DNA of 64,000 bases from NCBI GenBank assembly GCA_003342815.1, contig PTEX01000012.1, positions 6,271,825 to 6,335,824 on the forward strand. The letters are read 5' to 3'. The translations under genes were made by a program, and so were the position numbers. This stretch comes from Eudromia elegans. Taxonomy: Eukaryota > Chordata > Aves > Tinamiformes > Tinamidae. Positions 12,401 through 22,639 of this stretch are shown here, piece by piece. Position 1 is the first letter of the stretch, and each line of letters begins with the position of its first letter. Below the pieces are notes generated by a model. The model did no database searches and was not told the DNA's origin. It saw only the letters and a list, made by a program, of their open reading frames with translations.

Positions 12401-15400
12401 TTTGATGGTGGAATGAGGTCAATATTAAATTTTAGGTATTTTTTTCTAAATTAGAAGCATTTTTTTTTTTAATCACATCTTAGGATGTGATTAGGACATG
12501 GAGCTTCACTTTCTTCCCCACTCAAGTGAGAAAGGAGATAAAATCTTAGTATCTTAGACGTAGGTAAGTCAGGATGATCTGGGAGAAGTCAGCTTTCCTG
12601 TTTTGTCTTAGACAAGGAAGGTTGAAAACAGGACTTAACGTGACTCCAGTGTTATTGCATAATAGCTCCTCTAGTAGTAGCTAACATCCACTTACTTCTT
12701 AGGCTATATTCTCAGTTTGAGAAAGTGCAGTGGATATGCTGGTAAGAAATGCTGATATCATCGATAATTTTAAAATTATCTTATTTATTTTTATGTCAGT
12801 AGAGAGAAACATTAAGACAGACTGAGGCCTAATGGACTCTTTCTTAGGTCTATGAAAAATACAATGTTAAGAGTAAAAAGTGGCTGCATAGGATTTTGTT
12901 TTGTTTTGTTATTGATTTCAAAAGTAACATCAATAAGAATGTCACTGCCTGACATTCTTAGTCCCTTCAAAGAACGTATCTTGAATAAGAACCTTTTGTA
13001 AAAATGGTGCTTGTGCCTGTGATGGTTTAGATCCTGCAATCCGGAAAGCAGTCGTAGGGGCATATCAAAGAAACAAGAACAACTTTTGATAAAACAGCAG
13101 GTTTTACTCTGGTAGACACAAATAATCAATACCCTGCAATTTCTTAAACCTTTGCAGTCCAAGAACATGGATTACATAAAAATCAAAATGAAGTGGCAAT
13201 CTTCATAGAACTACACTTCAAAGTTTACATTAAATCCACAACAGGAGAAATTCAAAGCAAAAGCTAAAGTTCTGCTTGCCCTCCATGTAATTTAACATGG
13301 ACTACTCTCCTCACAGGTGTCTAAATGCTGAGGAGCATAAAATCATAAATTTTGGTTTAGCAGGAAACTATTTTACTTTCATGTATTTGTAAGGTTTTTT
13401 TAAGTCTTTTTTTAATTTTTTTTTTTAAACATAATCTCACTGGTTTCATTTCTGTCCTTTTAAAAGTCCTTTTAGGACTTAAAAGTATAAAAGTTTATTG
13501 CTCAGGGGAGCTTTATCAGAGTGATGTGAACATTTGATTTGGATTTGCCAGACTCTCATGTGAGTAAGATAACTGATATGAATAAAACCAAACGTATGCC
13601 TGAAGTTTCCTGAAAAAGAATTTAGACCTGGAAAAATATGCACGAAATATGGGTTGTTCTGAACTGCAAGACCTCCTTGGGAAAGAATCAAATGATAACA
13701 TCGGTAATAACTGATACTAACATTGCATTTTCACCCCAGAGGATCTCTAAGTTATGTCACGCTGCCTTTTTACCAAGGTTGAGTCACAGACTTTTAGCAT
13801 TTTTTCAGAAGTCTATAAAAAGGCCCTTTTGCCTGAGGAGATGGATGTTTTAGCATTCTTGTAGGTTCTCACCTGTTGTCTCCCAGCTCAGTACACACAC
13901 TCTGTTCCACAGGACAGGAAAAAAATGAAGTGCTGTGAATGTCCAGTGCCGTGAACGTCCAGTGCTGCTTCAGCAGGCAGGCAGGTAACTGCCGTGCAAA
14001 ACAGATGATTTCAGCACTGCATCACTATTCTGAGTGCAGCCAAAACTAGGCACCCGTAAGACCTCTGACATCTTCAGGCTGGAAGGCAGCAGTCAACTAA
14101 AGAAAAGTGGTGAGTCAAGTATATTTTTGTCTGTGAAGAGATATTGCTATTTCAGAACAAACTACAGATTCTTTTATAGTCACTGAAAATAGGCAGAATG
14201 TCTACTTGAAGAGTTCTAGCCACAAGTGTATATATTTTTTTGAGTAATAATTGCTTCAGAATCTGTGTAAGATGTGGATTTCAGGGAAGTGTTGAATGCT
14301 CTTAAGTTTGGATAGAAAACTAGAAAAATACATACATACACTTAGGTACCTTAGGAGGTGCCAGGTCTCCATACTACTTCCATTGCCCTCCAGAGAAATT
14401 AAAACTAAAGTTTAGTCTGACTTGATCTTAACTGCAGGTCAGAGTAAACCACAGGGACAATCTACTTGTCAGTCACTGATGTCATATTTCACTGTAAAAC
14501 CTACTCTATGAGAATGCCAATTCTTTGGGATAAATATATTCTTAATAATTGGGCAAAAGGTGGTATACAACACAATATTTGTACTGCTTTTTACTGTAAT
14601 TTTGCTTTGTGCTTATGAAAAGACAGTATCATTTAAATCTGAATTAGGAAAACTTAGGTCTTGTATGCTAGGACAGGGGCAGTCCTAGCCAGGCAGTCCT
14701 GTTTTACAAACAGGAGCCTAATACATTTCAGTTATCTTTTTTACAACATTCGGGTACCTTAAAACATGGAGGCCTTCTGTCTTACTAAACGTTATGGCGG
14801 TGGTGGGGAAATTGTTTTTTAAAATTAAAGAAAGGATTCAGATAAATTAATTTGCAACTGCAGAAACATCCAGGCCAAGCTTCAAGCAAACACTGATTGT
14901 TCTTTGCCAGACCTATGCCTAGGAAAGTACACATGTGTTTCAATGGAATCCACAGCTGCATACATCACAACACGCTATTTCAAAAACCTTTGCTAAATGT
15001 GAATTTCAGGAGTATCAAGTTTTGCTAAAAAACCAAATCCTTAGAGGGAAAATGCAATGGTTCAGAAATCTGCTATAATAGCATTTGTAAGTGAATTTTA
15101 AATTGCTAACATGCAACTGGGAAAATTAGCAATCCCTTCCTTACCCTTTTAGTTATCAGTATGGGCTGCGAGTAGTTTAATTAAAGAAGTATATTCCACA
15201 GATACTCATTAAAAAATGTTCTTTTAGGAAACAGATATTAGGATGTCAGCTAAAACAGGAGTTTAATGCACTTCTATTAAACTTGTTTGTCTTCCCTACA
15301 CCTCTAGTGTATTGTTTATGGGAGGGCGTCTATTCAAACAGAATAGCAGAGGGCTTATTTTCCCAATGCTCATTTCTTTGCCAAGTGCTTGTACCTGTAT

Positions 15401-17672
15401 AGTGAACACATACACAAGTAAAGTTGCAAAACGCTTAGCATCCTCAGCACTGCAAGAAACAGTAGGCATCACCTACTAGTAGGCAACAGAGTAAGTGTTT
15501 AAATCTCAGGATACTTGTTTCAATACTAGTGCCTGCAGCTAACACGTTACAGAATGTACGTATTTAAATATTTTAGCTGTTCTCTGGCCTTGATAGATTT
15601 ATCCGCCATAGACAAAAAAACTGCTCCAGCTCAGAATCAAATCGTTATCACCACAGAGGCTGGTTGCAGCCAATTGCTCTAAGTCCCTCGCTGACCAGAT
15701 GTGTGCCTGATGTGCTGGTGCTTGGAGGAGCTTGCGAGGCAAATAACAATAAGGGTATCCTTGGTAGTGGATGGAACGTGCCTCTAATAACTTGATTTGA
15801 GAGCAGGCTTCACAAATTGTGCAAAGGCAATTGATGGCACTCATAAATCCACTGTTTGCTTGCCTCAGGTAGATGGACAGCATTGTTGCAGTGGATTCAG
15901 CCATAAAGGCAGACTTCTAGACACCTCCCATGAGATGCCAAAGTCTGAAGTTGTGCTGTGCTCATTTCTGAGCTGACACACATACCCAAGTTTTCAGTGT
16001 CTATACCTCTACAACAATTTTCAGTCAGAATCGATGCACACAAAACAGACTAATCATCATCAAGAACTGCCTGTCTGAAATACAGGTTATAATTCTGGAA
16101 ATGTTTTAAAAATGCTAAGAGTAACCACATGTAATTTGACCAGGAATCGGTGCTGTTTGTGCACGCTTGTGCAATCCATGCAATCCCACTGGGCAGCCAA
16201 CAGTGCCCTTTGCTTGTTAGGGCTGTCACAGGGCTTACAATCCCTGCAAGTCTTTTGGTTTTAGGTTATGGCTAATGGACTGTGTTGACAGCAAAGGCTG
16301 TGTCACAGTGGTGGAAACATGCGAGAAAGCAGCGCTCTCAAATGTGGTCTCTTAGTTGGAGATGAAATTTTGATTTGTTCTTGCTCTTCTGGCAATCTAT
16401 AGTCCTTGCCTTGCAATAGGTCATTTTTTGATAAAAATATCTGCTTAACTCTTGATGTGTGTTTAGGCTCCTTGGGGATCATCTTCTTGTTACACGATGC
16501 ATCTCTGATTCTTGCCTCCAGCCTTTTGGAAAGGCCATTAGGGCTGTGCTCAGGGCTGCAGGTTCGTGTGATGCTTCCGACGGGGAGGAACGTGGGACGA
16601 CAGGCAGTGCACGCAGGCCCGGGATGCTGAGGGCCTCTGCAAGCCACAGGACAATCTCTGCGAGTAAAGGATTTTAATTCGCCCCAGCAACGGAAGCAGC
16701 AATGTTCTTCATACTGAAAGATTACTATTGATTTTGAAGGTGCCTTAAAGTTCAGCTGAACTGCTGACACTGCAGGTCAAGTCCTTCACGCTGTGTTTTC
16801 AGACAGGATAAGCAGTTGATTCCATGTATTAAACATATTTTAGTGGGTAAACAGGCTGTTTCTCTTAATCCTCTTATTCCTATACAGTAATGTGACCCAC
16901 TGTTATGTTCCAATTATTCTAATTCAATCATAAGCAGATGTCTAAGCTAACTGTGAATATAAAACCTACTTTCCCCAGGTTGGTCTCTTACCCATATGAC
17001 ATTGTCATCATGGGGATGCATGAAAGAAAAAAAGAAAAAGTGACTGAATAAGGACAGACTTATCACAGCCCTAAAGTGGTTTTGTAAGAGACAAAAGCTG
17101 CCTTTGACAAGGGTGTTAGTCTTAGCTGGCCTATGCATTTTAGCACTCCAGAATACGATGCTTGAAGCCTAGAAAGGGCTTCTAATACATGCAGGATGTG
17201 CAGAACACAGGATCCAGCGCAGTCAATGTTGGTGTTGAAGGCGGGTGACGTTTCCCTCGGCTCCCACCAGGGCAGTTTGCCGCGTTGGTAACGGGAAGCC
17301 CCTTCCTGGGAACACTGCGTGTCTGAGAGGAGCCGCCGGGCACGACGGTCCGTGTCACGCAGATCACTGGGCCTGTCACCTTCCCGTTCCCCTCTCTCCT
17401 TCCTCTCTTTCCAGTGTTGCTCTGTGCTGAGAGCTGATTAAATTCCTCTTCACATAAATATATGCCTATGTTCTCCAGCTTTGTCAGGTGCGGTAGCAGA
17501 ATATACATACATATTTATGTATAATGAGTGTTCCATTAGCTTGGGGGACATCTGAACGGGATCTGGCAAGGCCAAAGCCCCGGGGTTTGCCGGCGCTTGG
17601 CGCTGGCGAGTTGGGCTTCGATGCACCCTAACCATTTGTCGCAGGCGCCTCGGCCGGCAGCGACTCAGCTGC

Positions 17673-17702
17673 GGGCCGGGCCGGGCCGGGCCGGGCCGGG
17701 GG
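17673..17702 (+). repeat. (GGGCC)n tract, G-quadruplex-capable
   Basis: Six runs of three or more G separated by CC occur in succession, matching the canonical intramolecular G-quadruplex pattern (four G3 tracts with short loops). A second G-rich stretch (17776-17793) runs directly into the assembly gap. Such sequence commonly blocks polymerases and is under-represented in short-read assemblies, which fits the gap that follows. A role in transcription of the gene is possible but not shown. Confidence 0.75.
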
Positions 17703-17793
17703 CGCACACGCGGCAGGGCAGCGGGGGAAGCCGAGCGCAGGAGCCGCCTCCACCCTGCAACCGCCACCCGCCTTCGGCCGGGGCCGGGGCCGG

Positions 17794-18192
17794 NNNNNNN
17801 NNNNNNNNNNNNNNNNNNNNNNNNNNNNNNNNNNNNNNNNNNNNNNNNNNNNNNNNNNNNNNNNNNNNNNNNNNNNNNNNNNNNNNNNNNNNNNNNNNNN
17901 NNNNNNNNNNNNNNNNNNNNNNNNNNNNNNNNNNNNNNNNNNNNNNNNNNNNNNNNNNNNNNNNNNNNNNNNNNNNNNNNNNNNNNNNNNNNNNNNNNNN
18001 NNNNNNNNNNNNNNNNNNNNNNNNNNNNNNNNNNNNNNNNNNNNNNNNNNNNNNNNNNNNNNNNNNNNNNNNNNNNNNNNNNNNNNNNNNNNNNNNNNNN
18101 NNNNNNNNNNNNNNNNNNNNNNNNNNNNNNNNNNNNNNNNNNNNNNNNNNNNNNNNNNNNNNNNNNNNNNNNNNNNNNNNNNNNNNNNNNNN
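17794..18192. other. Assembly gap (399 N) hiding probable exon 1
   Basis: This is an unbroken run of 399 undetermined bases within the CpG island. The first readable ACSS3 exon begins with the third base of a codon, expected to complete the TG|G of the Trp in the conserved 'RW-FV' junction, so an upstream coding exon must exist. Neither visible flank encodes anything like the expected ACAS_N-type motif (aromatic-rich, with FW and PW pairs) of the exon-1 product. Exon 1 is therefore most likely inside the gap. The true gap length may differ from 399. Confidence 0.8.
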
Positions 18193-18264
18193 GCGGCCCG
18201 TTGGGGTCCCCGCGGCCGGGCTCGCCCGCTGGGGAGCTGCCCGCGCGCGGCCGGGACGAAGGGG

Positions 18265-18277
18265 GTTAATCATTAAA
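18265..18277 (+). promoter_or_regulatory. HNF1-like binding site
   Basis: GTTAATCATTAAA matches 12 of 13 positions of the classical HNF1A/HNF1B palindrome GTTAATNATTAAC. It sits as an isolated AT-rich island in otherwise extremely GC-rich sequence. It lies just downstream of the gap, within the presumed promoter, exon 1 or early intron 1. HNF1 factors drive liver and kidney genes and ACSS3 is known to be high in those tissues in mammals, so the match is biologically plausible. Occupancy is an inference. Confidence 0.45.
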
Positions 18278-18620
18278 CCCGCGCCGCGTTAGTAGTTACA
18301 GCGCGATGGGGGGAAATGGCCCCGGGGGGTATGGCCTGGGGTCGGGCGTGTGTCCCCGTGTGCCCCGGCGGGAGCCCGAGGAGACGGAGGTGTCAGGAGT
18401 CGGAGTCACCCAGGGCTGAGGAATCCCGGGAGCCGCGGGCAGACTGAGCGGGACTCGGTTTAAAAATCAGGTTGGGGCGGCCTCTGGCCGAGGCTGCGCG
18501 TTCCCGGAGGCTGGTGCCACGGGGAGCTGCGTCCATGTAAACGCCGGGTCCCCCTTCCCGACGAGGACTTGGCCACCGAGGCTCTGTGGTAAACACCGGC
18601 ACCCTCCTCTCACTGCGTTC

Positions 18621-21600
18621 ACATGGAGATTTCAGCGCGACCTGGAGGGCAAACTGATGGAGGAAGCGTCAGGGCAGGCTGGGATTCTTCCTTGCTGGAG
18701 GGAGAACCTGGGAGTTTTTCATACAAATGTTCTAAAATTTGAAAATAGTCTCAAAATCCCGTGAGGAATCGGAATGGACAAACCTCTCTAAGTGAGCAGC
18801 GCGGCCAGAAGTGTGTGAGGGGGTCGCGAAGACCACCCGTGGTCCACAGACCTGGACTGTGGACTTCTCCTGGCGCTATTTGAGGAGAGCCCATAGGATG
18901 GCCCGCTCCCGGCCAGGAGAACTTGCTGACCTTCCAGAGCAAAACAGTGAGAGGTTTATGTGATGTCCTTTAGTGTCCTTTAATAACTAAGGAAAAGACA
19001 TACCAAGGTACCAGTGAGAGGTTTTTTTTTTCCTGAACAGGCCTGTCAAACAAATGTCGTAATGTTGTTCCATTAATAGAGCAATAATCCAAAGCACGTA
19101 GTACAAACATGTAAGTCTCTCAAGTCTCAGTATAAGGTCTTAATTATTGTTTGTATTTCAAATATCTGTTGCTCAGTTGTCGATAACAGAGCATTAAGGA
19201 GTTTAAATTTGTGCAATCCTCTCTGATGTTATAATATATAACTTTTTTTTTAAAGTTTAACTTTAAGTTCATAGTAAGTGATGGTACCAATGTACCAGGC
19301 ATTGAATGCCTTTGAAATGGGAGTTGAAAGCGAGCGTGTGCTAGGCAGGACGATCCGATAGATAAAGGCTTTGAGGAAAAGACTGAGAGTAGGAGAGGAC
19401 CTTTCAGGTGACGTGCTGAGGGCAAAACGGGAAGGACTGAGCACAGAGCTGAGGACAAGCCCAGGCTGTGAAATAAAGCAGAGTTCACTGGTGTGCCAGG
19501 GTGAACACGGGCTCCTGGCTCTGCTTCCAAAGGGAGACTTTTCTGGAGACTGCTGAAAATATTGTTAATAAATTCATGTGTGTGCTGCCTGAGGCAGTGC
19601 AAATCTTCTAAGTGTCTCAGAGACATTTTATTAGTTGAGTTAGTAATTGACCATTGATTTAATGTATCTCTTATTCTGTTTGCCAAATCTGGGAACAGAT
19701 ACATTTCATGTGTTTTCTGATCAAATTTACTTGAGTTAAAGTGCCTAGAAAGGGGCAGGCAGTTTTTAGACATCAGAAACTGTTATTTAAAGTAGTGCAA
19801 CAGTTTGAACAGATTATTTGGATATCTCACAGAATTCCCATTAGAAAGGTTAGGATTGGCATAAACTCCATCCCTCCTGGCTGACGCAGGAATGGACAGT
19901 TGTGCAAGAGCCGTTTTTCTGTGATTCTAAGACCTAACATGATATAAAATCACCTTTGAACTTCTAGGAATGTTGCACTGATTGCTATGCAGGTTGGACC
20001 CAAACTTAAAAAAAAAGCGTGGCTGGATCAGTAAGATTTAACTATGTGAAATACATAATATTGTACTGATTTTGTCCAAGACCGTTTGGCTGTGTGCTCA
20101 CTGCAACCAGACAAGTTGAATAATGAGATGATTTCAGATATGTTTGTACCTAGCCTGCATGACATGGCAAGGGTTTCAAATGTCCTGCAGTTACGATGGA
20201 ATACTTTATTTTACTGCTTTACTTGCTTCATTACTAGCAGGTAGGCTGTTGTCACATCCCCAAAATACTGGGTGTAGTAAAAAAAGAAAAAAAAAATCCA
20301 GGTCGTGAGTGTTTATTCCTCAAAGCAGAGAAAGAAAAACATGCCGAAAGGATAGATAGAGTTCAGCAGAATATTGGTTTAAAACTCTGCTTTGGAGATA
20401 GTTGCTTTCATATTATATCTATTTTTAAGTTCTACTGTGATTATGGCAGGAGGACCTGTGCTATTTTCTTCCACAATAGCATTAGGGAACACTGATAGAG
20501 CTCTTTGAACAGAGTGCTGCTGAGCTGAATCCATTTTTTCTTATGTATTATAGTTGCTACTGTTTATTTTTTTGTCTAATTTCATGTACTCTGTTTGTTG
20601 AATATTCTTAACTTTTGATTTCTCGGCATTAATGACATAGCCTGAAGCAGCAATCCCTAGACTTGGATTCAGTTCATAAGCCTCATTGGGATAAATATTT
20701 GGTTAGCAGCAGATTAGCATTTTAAAGCCCTGCTTATTATGGCAAGATTTACTGACGGCTCTTATAAACATCCTGCTGATCCACCTGTGATCTTTCTCCA
20801 GTCTGCTTGCGTTTTTCTCTTTCAGCTGTAGATTGAAGGCCTCAGTTGTAAGCAGGAGTGTGTTCTTAGTGTCCTTATTCCATCTGGCTGCTGGTTTCAA
20901 TGGTTTCTTCTTTCTCTGCTCCTGTACCAGCCACCGTCTCTGTCCCAGAACTGGCAGAGCTCTCCTCACAGGGCCCGTGTGCCTTTGGGTTTGCTTGCCA
21001 GCTGCAGTCACACATTTGTTGTATACTTTTTGGCATGCAATCGTTAATAATTGATTGGGTAATATTGATCTTATATAGGTCATTGCGAGAAGCCAAGGTG
21101 TGGTATTTTGAACGTCCTTGGAAATTCATGCATAGTAACCTAGGTATGGCCATCTCCTATGGCTTTGTTTATACAATTCCATTTTGTTCTGATGTAAAAG
21201 TCGATGGAGACCTTTAATCCTGCACAGCTTTTACAACAGCAGTGCAGAATTTCACACTAGTAGGTGAAACAGCTCACAACCCTTTATTATTCACATACTT
21301 TTCTTATGCAGGGAAGGATTTGTAATGCCAAATGTACTTGTTACTCTTCTTGTCTCCCCCTTCTCCTTATGAGTCGCAATATAGAAGATTTACAATTAAA
21401 GCCTGGTTTGGCCATTCTATGACCACTATAGCATACGCTATAGTATCTTTGGGTATGGATATATGAATAATACAGCAAATTTCATAATTAGGAGTTGTTC
21501 TTTACTAGACAGAAAAGAGGAAGAAGATACTCCTTCTGTCTAGAAGTGGGTCGCTTGTAAGCTGTCTGTTCTTGTTTCCAGTTACATTACAACAATACAT

Positions 21601-22494
21601 TATCATTGTGAGCATCCCACAGAGTGTTGGAAGATCTCAGGTGTATTTCTTTGTGAGTGTTGCTGTGTGTTGCTCAGGTAGAGGGGAAAAGCACAGCCAA
21701 AGGAGACTGCTAGTTCAAGGAGTGAACTTGAATGTTTAGATTGCGTCATCTCTTGAGTTAACAGAATCTTCTCTGTATCTGATGCCTTCTGTGTTTTCTT
21801 GAGGATTATATTATACCAGATTTTTTTCTTTTTTTTTGTGTGGGAAAACTACAATAAAAATGAAAACCAAGTGTGTGAAATCCTTTTTAATTAAAAGATG
21901 AGCGTTTTCTGTAAATATCTGGCTGGTGAAGAGACTATGACTCACCCTACAGGGAATTTTGAAACAGTAATATGAAACTTGGTAATGTCAAATGTATTAT
22001 GAAAGTCAGATTAATTTATAAGGTTTTATAGCGATTTGGTTTGGTGTCACTTAGCTACAGATGCTTGCTTATTTGACTGTTACTGCCAAGAAATGAATAA
22101 GAATTCTAAGTTCTGACCATGTACTTTTAAAGATATGTGTGCATGTCAATAGAAAGTAATCTAGTAATGTATTTTCTTAATGGGAAATTATTTTATGTGA
22201 GCATATATTTTATTCACTGAAATCTTAATTTTAAAAATTGGAATGATTGATGCAAAATAAGTTAGATCAAGACTAAGTTTAGCGGGTTCTTAGTCAAGTG
22301 AACTAGGCTGTGGTATTTTCCTAGTTTTGCCAATAGTCTTATTGCTGGGTTATAGAATGAAAAATTACTTTCTGAACTGAGCACAATATTTTATGAACTA
22401 TATACTTCAAATGAATGCTGTCGTTCTTTATGAAAACTAGTTTTACTAGTTTGGAAAGCTTTCTGTTATATATCGTATCCTAATTCTTTTTTAG
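18621..22494 (+). other. ACSS3: ACSS3 intron 1 (from island edge to exon 2)
   Basis: This is non-coding sequence between the CpG island and exon 2, and the true intron start is unknown because exon 1 is in the gap. It holds no recognisable transposable element. The antisense strand has a 209-codon ATG-initiated open frame (19144-19773) without recognisable domains, noted as a finding. The acceptor at its end is TTCTTTTTTAG. Confidence 0.7.
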
Positions 22495-22639
22495 GTTTGT
22501 AGATGGTGAGCTAAATATTTGTTACAATGCTGTAGACCGTCATGTTGAGAATGGAAAAGGAGAACACACTGCCATCATTTATGACAGTCCTGTAACAAAT
22601 ACCAAAGAGAAAATAACATATAAGCAGCTTCTTGAACAG
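22495..22639 (+). CDS. ACSS3: ACSS3 exon 2 (ACAS_N-type region, start of AMP-binding domain)
   Basis: This exon is 145 nt: the last base of a split codon, then 48 codons reading FVDGELNICYNAVDRHVENG, then GKGEHTAIIYDSPVTNTKEK, then ITYKQLLEQ. The 'LN.CYNAVDRH' stretch is the junction of the ACAS_N-type region and the AMP-binding domain of acetyl/propionyl-CoA synthetases. 'AIIYDSPVTNT' and 'TYKQLLEQV' follow the family pattern of the first beta strands. The acceptor is TTTTTTAG before 22495 and the donor is CAG|GTGAGT at 22640. The upstream phase (one base of a Trp codon inferred from the family) demands an exon 1 ending in TG. An alternative start inside this exon is unlikely, since the protein would lose its mitochondrial transit peptide. 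Confidence 0.95.

Larger units (their letters stand above)
1..17561. other. Intergenic region upstream of ACSS3
   Basis: This stretch is AT-rich and apart from the repeats listed separately (simple repeats, one MIR-like relic, one CR1 copy) I see no supportable gene. Open frames here are short (mostly under 110 codons), lack recognisable domains and are not flanked by convincing splice signals. In human, LIN7A lies upstream of ACSS3 in divergent orientation (established gene order, from memory). No LIN7A L27 or PDZ coding sequence is recognisable here, so the neighbour probably lies further left. Distal enhancers may be present but cannot be identified without alignment. Confidence 0.7.
17562..18620 (+). 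promoter_or_regulatory. ACSS3: CpG island, probable ACSS3 promoter/exon 1
   Basis: A sharp switch from AT-rich DNA to very GC- and CpG-rich sequence occurs at about 17562 and fades by about 18620, interrupted by a 399-bp run of N. There is no TATA box in the readable part, as expected for a dispersed CpG-island promoter. It is the only such island in the window and lies about 4 kb upstream of the first readable ACSS3 coding exon on the same strand, so it is the natural promoter. A weaker CpG-enriched shoulder (about 17230-17360) contains a TGACGT CRE half-site at 17248-17253. The exact transcription start cannot be fixed from sequence. Confidence 0.8.

Noticed and set aside
16303..16770. 155-codon minus-strand frame upstream of the CpG island
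   Set aside because: It opens with GTG. The first ATG leaves only about 60 codons, and there is no domain, splice context or family resemblance. It may be a by-product of slightly elevated GC.
17450..17767. 105-codon minus-strand frame at the island's left edge as a divergent gene
   Set aside because: It is Arg/Pro/Ala-rich from GC-rich sequence, has no recognisable family, and gives no evidence for a bidirectional protein-coding partner.
17597..17793. Open frame (ATG at 17621) reading into the gap as the start of ACSS3
   Set aside because: The 57 visible codons after the ATG are Pro/Ala/Gly-rich and composition-driven by the CpG island. Nothing ties the frame to exon 2, and it could equally be 5' UTR or an upstream ORF. 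Not annotated as CDS.
18510..18592. Possible exon 1 ending at CTGTG|GTAAAC (donor at 18587)
   Set aside because: The phase would fit a split Trp codon, but the translated upstream sequence (ending ...PDEDLATEAL) has none of the family residues expected before the RW-FV junction.
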